This document shows positions 42,051 through 46,098 of a DNA stretch of 46,098 nucleotides, piece after piece. Under the pieces are notes generated by a model, which did no database searches, had not been told where the DNA came from, and was given only the letters and a program-made list of their open reading frames with translations. Source of the DNA: an uncultured Prevotellaceae bacterium (GTDB lineage Bacteria; Bacteroidota; Bacteroidia; Bacteroidales; Bacteroidaceae); NCBI GenBank assembly GCA_902801155.1, contig CADCHG010000018.1, positions 1 to 46,098 of the forward strand, given 5' to 3'. Each line of letters opens with the position of its first letter. Within the stretch, counting starts at the first letter, position 1. The position numbers were made by a program, and so were the translations under genes.

Positions 42051-42079
42051 TTGTTTTTCGCATAAATTTGTTACCTTTG
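42051..42079 (+). promoter_or_regulatory. Promoter of the 42-44 kb plus-strand cluster
   Basis: TTG (42,051-42,053), 18 bp, TACCTTTG (42,072-42,079), 28 bp before ATG 42,108. Confidence 0.65.
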
Positions 42080-42107
42080 AACATCAAATCCTTAATCTTA
42101 TATAATT

Positions 42108-42383
42108 ATGGCAAACAAGAGAAACCTTAAAAAAGAAATAAATTTTGTATGTAGCGAGTTGTTCGCTGAATGCATAGCTGTTTCTACCTATACCAAGCGT
42201 CCTGATTCTGGGGACAATGTGAATGCACTTCTGAAAAGCATACTTAGGTTGCACTCGGATTACATAATGCGTGTCTCTCACCCAGAGCCGGGTATGAATG
42301 CTAAGAAATACTACCGTGTTCTTGTTGATTCCTTCAATAAGGATATCAACAATGTGGTTGATGAGATTGGAAATATGCTCTAA
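42108..42383 (+). CDS. Small conserved protein of unknown function
   Basis: This 91-aa protein is probably cytosolic and helical, with no signal peptide or membrane segment. I do not recognise a domain. It is likely a real gene because it has a consensus promoter, an ATG at the right distance and a normal amino acid composition. It is followed after 10 bp by the acyltransferase gene. The regular spacing of hydrophobic residues (FVCSELFAECIAV, LLKSILRLHSDYI, VDEIGNML) suggests a helical bundle. Confidence 0.75.
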   Translation: MANKRNLKKEINFVCSELFAECIAVSTYTKRPDSGDNVNALLKSILRLHSDYIMRVSHPEPGMNAKKYYRVLVDSFNKDINNVVDEIGNML

Positions 42384-42393
42384 TAAAAGATAA

Positions 42394-42939
42394 ATGCTTA
42401 AAGAATTCTTTGGTTGGCTGCTCTACCGTCGTCTTGGATGGAAGAAGGAGGTTACGGTTGAACATCCTGACAAATATATTATATGTCTCGCACCCCATAC
42501 GAGCAATTGGGATTTTTTCTATGGACAACTGTATAATCAGGCCGAGGGACTTTCTTCTAATTTCCTGATGAAGAAGGAATGGTTCTTCTGGCCGCTTGGT
42601 GCAATATTCCGGAAAATGGGAGGAATTCCTGTTTTCCGACAGGAAAAGATGTCCATGACAGAGTCTCTTGCAGAGATAGCAAAGAAAGAAGAGAAGTTCC
42701 GTCTGGCTATTACTCCTGAGGGTACTCGAAAGGCAAATTCGGAATGGAAGAAGGGATTCTACTACATTGCCTTGAATGCACGAATACCTGTGCTGCTCTA
42801 TGGACTGGATTATGAAAGGAAACTGATATGCTGCACCCGTTCTTTCATTCCTTCTGGGAATATTGAGACAGATATGCAGGAAATAAAATCATATTTTAAG
42901 GATTTCAAGGGTAAGAAGCCGGAACAGTTTGTATTATAG
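42394..42939 (+). CDS. 1-acyl-glycerol-3-phosphate acyltransferase family protein
   Basis: This is a PlsC-type acyltransferase of 181 aa. The catalytic HX4D motif is APHTSNWDFFYG near residue 31, and the substrate-binding block is TPEGTRKANSEWKKGFYYIA near 108. It is shorter than canonical PlsC (about 240) and lacks an obvious N-terminal membrane helix. It belongs to the compact group often annotated as glycerol acyltransferase; the acceptor may be a lipid other than lysophosphatidate. The golvesin-like gene begins 3 bp after its stop. Confidence 0.88.
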   Translation: MLKEFFGWLLYRRLGWKKEVTVEHPDKYIICLAPHTSNWDFFYGQLYNQAEGLSSNFLMKKEWFFWPLGAIFRKMGGIPVFRQEKMSMTESLAEIAKKEEKFRLAITPEGTRKANSEWKKGFYYIALNARIPVLLYGLDYERKLICCTRSFIPSGNIETDMQEIKSYFKDFKGKKPEQFVL

Positions 42940-42942
42940 ATT

Positions 42943-43930
42943 GTGGGATTTCTCAACAGAAAATATTGGAATAGTAAACGTGTCATGCCAATGGTCTGTG
43001 GACTATTGACGTTTTTTGCATATGGCAATGTGAATGCTCAGAGTGTCTTTGATGATTCTGACTATTACGGATTGCCATGGGTGAAGAATGTATCAAGGCC
43101 AAACAGCATTGAGAACGGTCTTGATGGAAGGCATTTGTCTATATGGGCAAGTCACGGAAGGGTTTACAATCCTGCACAGGGAAATTGGAAATGGCAGAGA
43201 GTGAATCTCTTCGGAACTAACGAGGACCTTTTTTCCCAGACTTTTGTAATTCCCTATATCATTCCAATGCTTGAGAATGCTGGTGCCGTGGTGTGGACGC
43301 CACGTGAGCGTGACTGGCAGAATATAGAGACTGTTGTGGATAATGACCAGACGTTGCCAGGATATAAGGAGCAGGGTAAGTGGATGAAATCTTCTGAACC
43401 AGGCTTCGGTATGCCAGCCGATGTGATACAGGAAGGTGATGCGCCTTTCATAAAGGGTACTGCCCGATGGTCGAAGGTAAGGAGGAAAAAGGCTTCTTCT
43501 ATAGCTAAATATTCACCTTATCTGCCTATGCCGGGTAAGTATGCTGTGTATGTCTCTTATCAAACTTTGCAGAATAGTATCCCAGATGCTCATTATACTG
43601 TAGTCCACAAAGGAGTGAAGACGCATTTTACGGTCAACCAGACAATGGGTGGCAGTACCTGGGTATATCTCGGAACTTTTGATTTCGGCTGTGGTGACGA
43701 CAATTACGTTACTGTTGACAATGTTTCGAATATGAAGGGCGTTGTTACCACAGATGCCGTTCGTTTTGGCGGTGGTATGGGAAATGTGGAGCGTGGTGGT
43801 TCTGTGAGTGGCTTACCACGTTGTCTTGAGGGAGCGAGATATAATGCACAATGGTCTGGAGCACCATATAACGTATATAGTTCTCGACAGGGAACTGACG
43901 ACTATGCCGACGACATCAATGTCCGCAGGG
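42943..43930 (+). CDS. Golvesin/xanthan-lyase-like secreted protein, 3' truncated at the junction
   Basis: This is the N-terminal roughly 329 residues of a Bacteroidales secreted protein. The start is GTG 42,943, or more likely ATG 42,985, which gives a signal peptide MPMVCGLLTFFAYGNVNAQ. A golvesin C-terminal-like (xanthan lyase) beta domain is visible at about 190-285 (PGKYAVYVSYQTL, HFTVNQTMGGSTWVYLG, DAVRFGGGMG). A YSSRQGTDDYADDINVR block then leads into what is normally a peptidase or amidase-like domain. From base about 43,931 the frame runs on into non-homologous antisense sequence. The open frame to 44,358 is therefore spurious beyond the junction. Confidence 0.82.
43905..43930. other. 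Junction of two unrelated genomes (probable chimera)
   Basis: Bases about 43,905-43,926 read sensibly in two genes at once: on the plus strand as DDINVR of the golvesin-like protein, and on the minus strand as ADIDVV of the AAA ATPase C-terminal domain. Left of it the DNA is Bacteroidales in style; right of it, Firmicute in style. Both genes lose their 3' part here. A shared stretch of about 20 bp is what a false k-mer join or a template switch would leave. Confidence 0.85.
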
Positions 43931-45093
43931 CACCTTTTGACCGGATCGTTCCCTCTCCACTTGCCGACTCTTGTCAGCATCACCCCAAAGTGCCCTTCCA
44001 TTCCAATGCGGAATGTATATTCCTGGCAGATTTTCTCAAAAACAGGCCCCATATATTCGTGCAAATGAGGAAACACCATATTTCGTGCATACTGCGCTCC
44101 GTAGCCTCTCTCAATCGCAGCCGTTCCTCCCTGTACAAAACGAAACCAGAACCGGAACATTCCATCGCGCAGGACATACTGCCACAGCTTCTTTTTCTTC
44201 TCATTGAGGATCGGAATCTCCCGTTCAATCACGCGGACTGCTTCCAGCTTTCTCAGCGCCTGCGACACCTTGGACGTGTCAAATCCGGTTTTTCCCGAAA
44301 TCTCTCCGACCTGCGTACTTCCATTTCCAATTGCGTTCAGGATCGCGATATAAAGTGAGATATCCCGGAATTCCTGCCGAAGCAGATTTTTCGGTTCCTC
44401 ATAAAAATAGCCTGCTGTTGAGAAGAAATTGTCCTCTATATTCTCCTTCAGCGTACGGGCAGGATCAAGGACAGCCAGATATTTGGGAACACCGCCTGTA
44501 ATCCCGTAGACAACTGCCTTTTCCTCCTCCGTGTAATCCGGAACAAATCTTGCAGAAGTAAGATAATCAAACGGCAGCAGATCCATCTGACCGGTTCTGC
44601 GCCCATAGAGCGGCGATTTTTCGCCAAGCACTTCCTCTTCCATAAACGTAATGGACGAACCGCACAGGATCAGCATGATGTTCAGCCTGCTCCATTCATG
44701 ATCGATCTCCCTCTGTAGAACAGACGCAAGCTCCGGCGCATTTTCAGCCAGGTATGGATACTCATCAAGGATAATCAGATGCCGCTCTGCCTGATCAGAT
44801 GCCTTTACGCAGGCTGTCATATAAGCCAAAAGATCACTGTACGACCGGAACTGAACAGCTCCTGTCCCATTTGAAAAATGAGAGAACACCGCATTTCCAA
44901 GTTCCCTCAGATTCTCATCATCTTTACTCTCAATGCCTGTATAAAAAATCGGATCCTTGTCTCTTGCAAATTCATTCAGCAGCGTTGTTTTTCCGATTCT
45001 TCTGCGGCCGTAGAGAACCAGCATCTGAAAACCATTCGTCCGGTACATTCTGTTCAGAACGGCCAGTTCCCTCTCCCTGCCTATAAATGCCAT
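43908..45093 (-). CDS. AAA ATPase with DUF234-like C-terminal domain, 3' truncated at the junction
   Basis: This is an archaeal/Firmicute-type ATPase (about 395 aa visible) that often accompanies restriction or toxin-like endonuclease domains. Walker A is LYGRRRIGKTTLL (about 30-38), Walker B is LIILDEYPYL, and a sensor-like LILCGSSITFM follows. A winged-helix region and a DUF234-like segment follow (YEYTFR-type QEYTFRIG, then IGKWW-like VGKWRGNDPVKR..ADIDVV), where the normal protein continues for about 50 residues as a PD-(D/E)XK-like end. The ATG at 45,093 has an AAGGAGG site, typical of Firmicutes. Codons (AGA, AGG, CTG, GGA) differ sharply from the left part of the window. Confidence 0.85.
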
Positions 45094-45132
45094 ACGGCGG
45101 CCTCCTTCCCCATCTCGTGATATTCGGTATTT

Positions 45133-45180
45133 ACTGATTTATAAATCACTAATTTATAAATCACTAATCTATAAATCAGT
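45133..45180 (-). promoter_or_regulatory. Three 15-bp palindromic operator-like repeats upstream of the AAA ATPase
   Basis: Three tandem copies of ACTRATYTATAAATC (45,133-45,147, 45,148-45,162, 45,163-45,177) plus AGT. Unit 1 contains the perfect 12-bp palindrome GATTTATAAATC, and the ends (ACTGATTTATA / TATAAATCAGT) mirror each other. It sits 40-87 bp before the ATG, where an operator would lie. Confidence 0.75.
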
Positions 45181-45282
45181 ATACGGCAGCTCAGCCGCAC
45201 AGGCAAGTACGCAGTCTGCTGAAACCGCCTGGCGAGCAAGCTCTCCGTCCGGATTTCATTATTTTTCCAAGTGGTGCTGAAT

Positions 45283-45330
45283 AAACAAAAACAGGGCTGT
45301 AAAAAGCGCTCTCACGCCTTTTACAGCCCC
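45283..45330 (-). terminator. Rho-independent terminator of the L25/Ctc gene
   Basis: On the minus strand, GGGCTGTAAAA pairs with TTTTACAGCCC and is followed by TGTTTTTGTTT. It lies 33 bp past the stop. Confidence 0.93.
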
Positions 45331-45362
45331 GTTCCGTACTCTTCGTTCTCTTTTCAGAGTCT

Positions 45363-45971
45363 TTATTTTGTGCCGTTTGCAGCAGCCTCAGCCTCTTCCG
45401 CTGCGATCTCCGCAAGCTCCTCTGCCTTCATATGGCGATGCTCCGCAATGTGAAGAACAGATGTATCGAGCGGTGTCAGGATCGTGATGTCCTTGTTCTT
45501 CGCGACATCCAGATCGCGGACCTTCAGCTCTGTGTTAATCGGATACTTCGTGACATCGATGACGATGCGGTCGAAGATATCCTTCGGATATGCTTCATAT
45601 TCAAGCTCCGTGCAGTTCGATGTGACGAAGCCTGCGCAGCGGTCTTCATTTTCAAGAATGACTTCTGCTGTGCCCTTGACCTTCTCGTCAGCCTCCAGCT
45701 GCTGGAAATCCATGTTGATGTAATGGCTCGTAAGGGAGTCATAATCGACATTCTTAAGCATACCAACGCAGCTCTTGCCATCGACATCAAGCGTCATCTT
45801 GCAGCCGACATTGTGGGACTTCATGAACTGAAGCACATCATTTTCCGGAATCTGAATGCTGAGCGATTCCTTCATGTCTCTGCCGCAGATTGATCCGGTA
45901 ATGAAACCCTCTCTTCTGAGTCTCTTTGCCTTCTTTGTCATGTCTCTGACATTTGCCTTTAATGTTTCCAT
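45363..45971 (-). CDS. rplY: Ribosomal protein L25 / general stress protein Ctc
   Basis: This is an L25/TL5/Ctc-family protein that binds 5S rRNA in the large ribosomal subunit (202 aa, the long two-domain form). The N terminus ETLKANVRDMTKKAKRLRREGFITGSICGRD fits the L25 start (xRxxxGKxxxxxLRxxGxIPAVxYG in looser form). The second domain (LKVRDLDVAKNKDITILTPLDTSVLHIAEHR) is the TL5/Ctc beta domain. An Ala/Glu-rich C-terminal tail follows. It belongs to the Firmicute-like right part. Upstream (45,972-46,098) I see only a CCGGGAAAACCCGG hairpin and no gene. Confidence 0.88.
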   Translation of the reverse strand: METLKANVRDMTKKAKRLRREGFITGSICGRDMKESLSIQIPENDVLQFMKSHNVGCKMTLDVDGKSCVGMLKNVDYDSLTSHYINMDFQQLEADEKVKGTAEVILENEDRCAGFVTSNCTELEYEAYPKDIFDRIVIDVTKYPINTELKVRDLDVAKNKDITILTPLDTSVLHIAEHRHMKAEELAEIAAEEAEAAANGTK

Positions 45972-46098
45972 TCCTTAACCTCATCTTTCTCCGGGAAAAC
46001 CCGGTGCTGATTTACGAATTACGTCCTCTTCCGAGGGGGCGCTGGACAGAAACATCGTATACATCCCTGCAGACATCCCGCTAAAGATGAATGCGACT

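Noticed and set aside
43813-43907. Last roughly 30 residues of the AAA ATPase frame
   Set aside because: They are antisense to the golvesin-like gene and do not resemble the usual DUF234 ending; they exist only because of the junction.
43931-44358. C-terminal 140 residues of the open golvesin-like frame
   Set aside because: This part is antisense to the AAA ATPase coding sequence and has no similarity to golvesin-like proteins; it arises from the junction.

Overview
Most of this window (about 1-43,930) reads as a Bacteroidales chromosome, most like Prevotella or a close relative. The evidence is: several promoters of the Bacteroidetes type (TTTG or TTG, about 18-20 bp, TAnnTTTG); a thrA-(PGM-like homoserine kinase)-thrC operon; an OmpP1/FadL-type porin; a pyrophosphate-dependent phosphofructokinase; an EF-G2-like elongation factor; a DUF4301-type protein; a T9SS-CTD-like protein; and palindrome-rich intergenic DNA. 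The last 2.2 kb (about 43,930-46,098) looks like a different organism, a Clostridia/Lachnospiraceae-like Firmicute, with AGA/AGG, GGA and CTG codons and a textbook AAGGAGG ribosome binding site. The two parts meet inside two genes that are both cut at the same short stretch (43,905-43,930). I read this as an assembly or amplification chimera rather than biology.

Layout. 1-963 is the 3' end of a class A penicillin-binding protein. 1,108-2,841 is a Pif1/RecD-like helicase with a TPR tail. Two identical tRNA-Pro(TGG) genes follow, then mgsA (-) and a BASS-family transporter (+). A gene-free stretch (5,058-6,308) is packed with tandem and inverted repeats. Next come an OmpP1/FadL porin and a Tyr/Trp/Ser-rich secreted protein (both -), then prmA (+). 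An AddB/AddA-like recombination nuclease-helicase pair (-) follows, then the threonine operon thrA-apgM-thrC (-). A hemW-trmN6-small secreted protein operon (-) lies next to a divergent EF-G2 gene (+). A 1-kb repeat-bearing gap leads to queH and a remarkable GH53 endogalactanase-cyclophilin fusion (+).

30,540-31,915 contains no credible gene but holds a 1.2-kb composite of nested inverted repeats, the most unusual structure in the window. Inside it is a 488-bp near-continuous palindrome. Its 18-20 bp end motif recurs at both ends of a 155-bp palindromic element at 6,052-6,206, so the two appear to belong to one non-coding element family.

31,916-34,906 (-) is an envelope-stress type operon: L,D-transpeptidase, ECF sigma factor, a putative anti-sigma factor and a Spy-like periplasmic protein. 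It is followed by a stand-alone T9SS-CTD-like small protein (-) and a DUF4301-type gene (+). A (-) cluster holds a membrane protein, an SGNH hydrolase, a GH25 lysozyme and PFP. A (+) cluster holds a small conserved protein, a PlsC-like acyltransferase and a golvesin/xanthan-lyase-like secreted protein that breaks off at the junction. After the junction are a truncated AAA ATPase with a palindromic 15-bp operator-like array and a ribosomal protein L25/Ctc gene (-).

I found no phage, transposase, CRISPR array or defence island. The most novel material is the palindromic non-coding element family, the enzyme-chaperone fusion and the catalytically altered EF-G.
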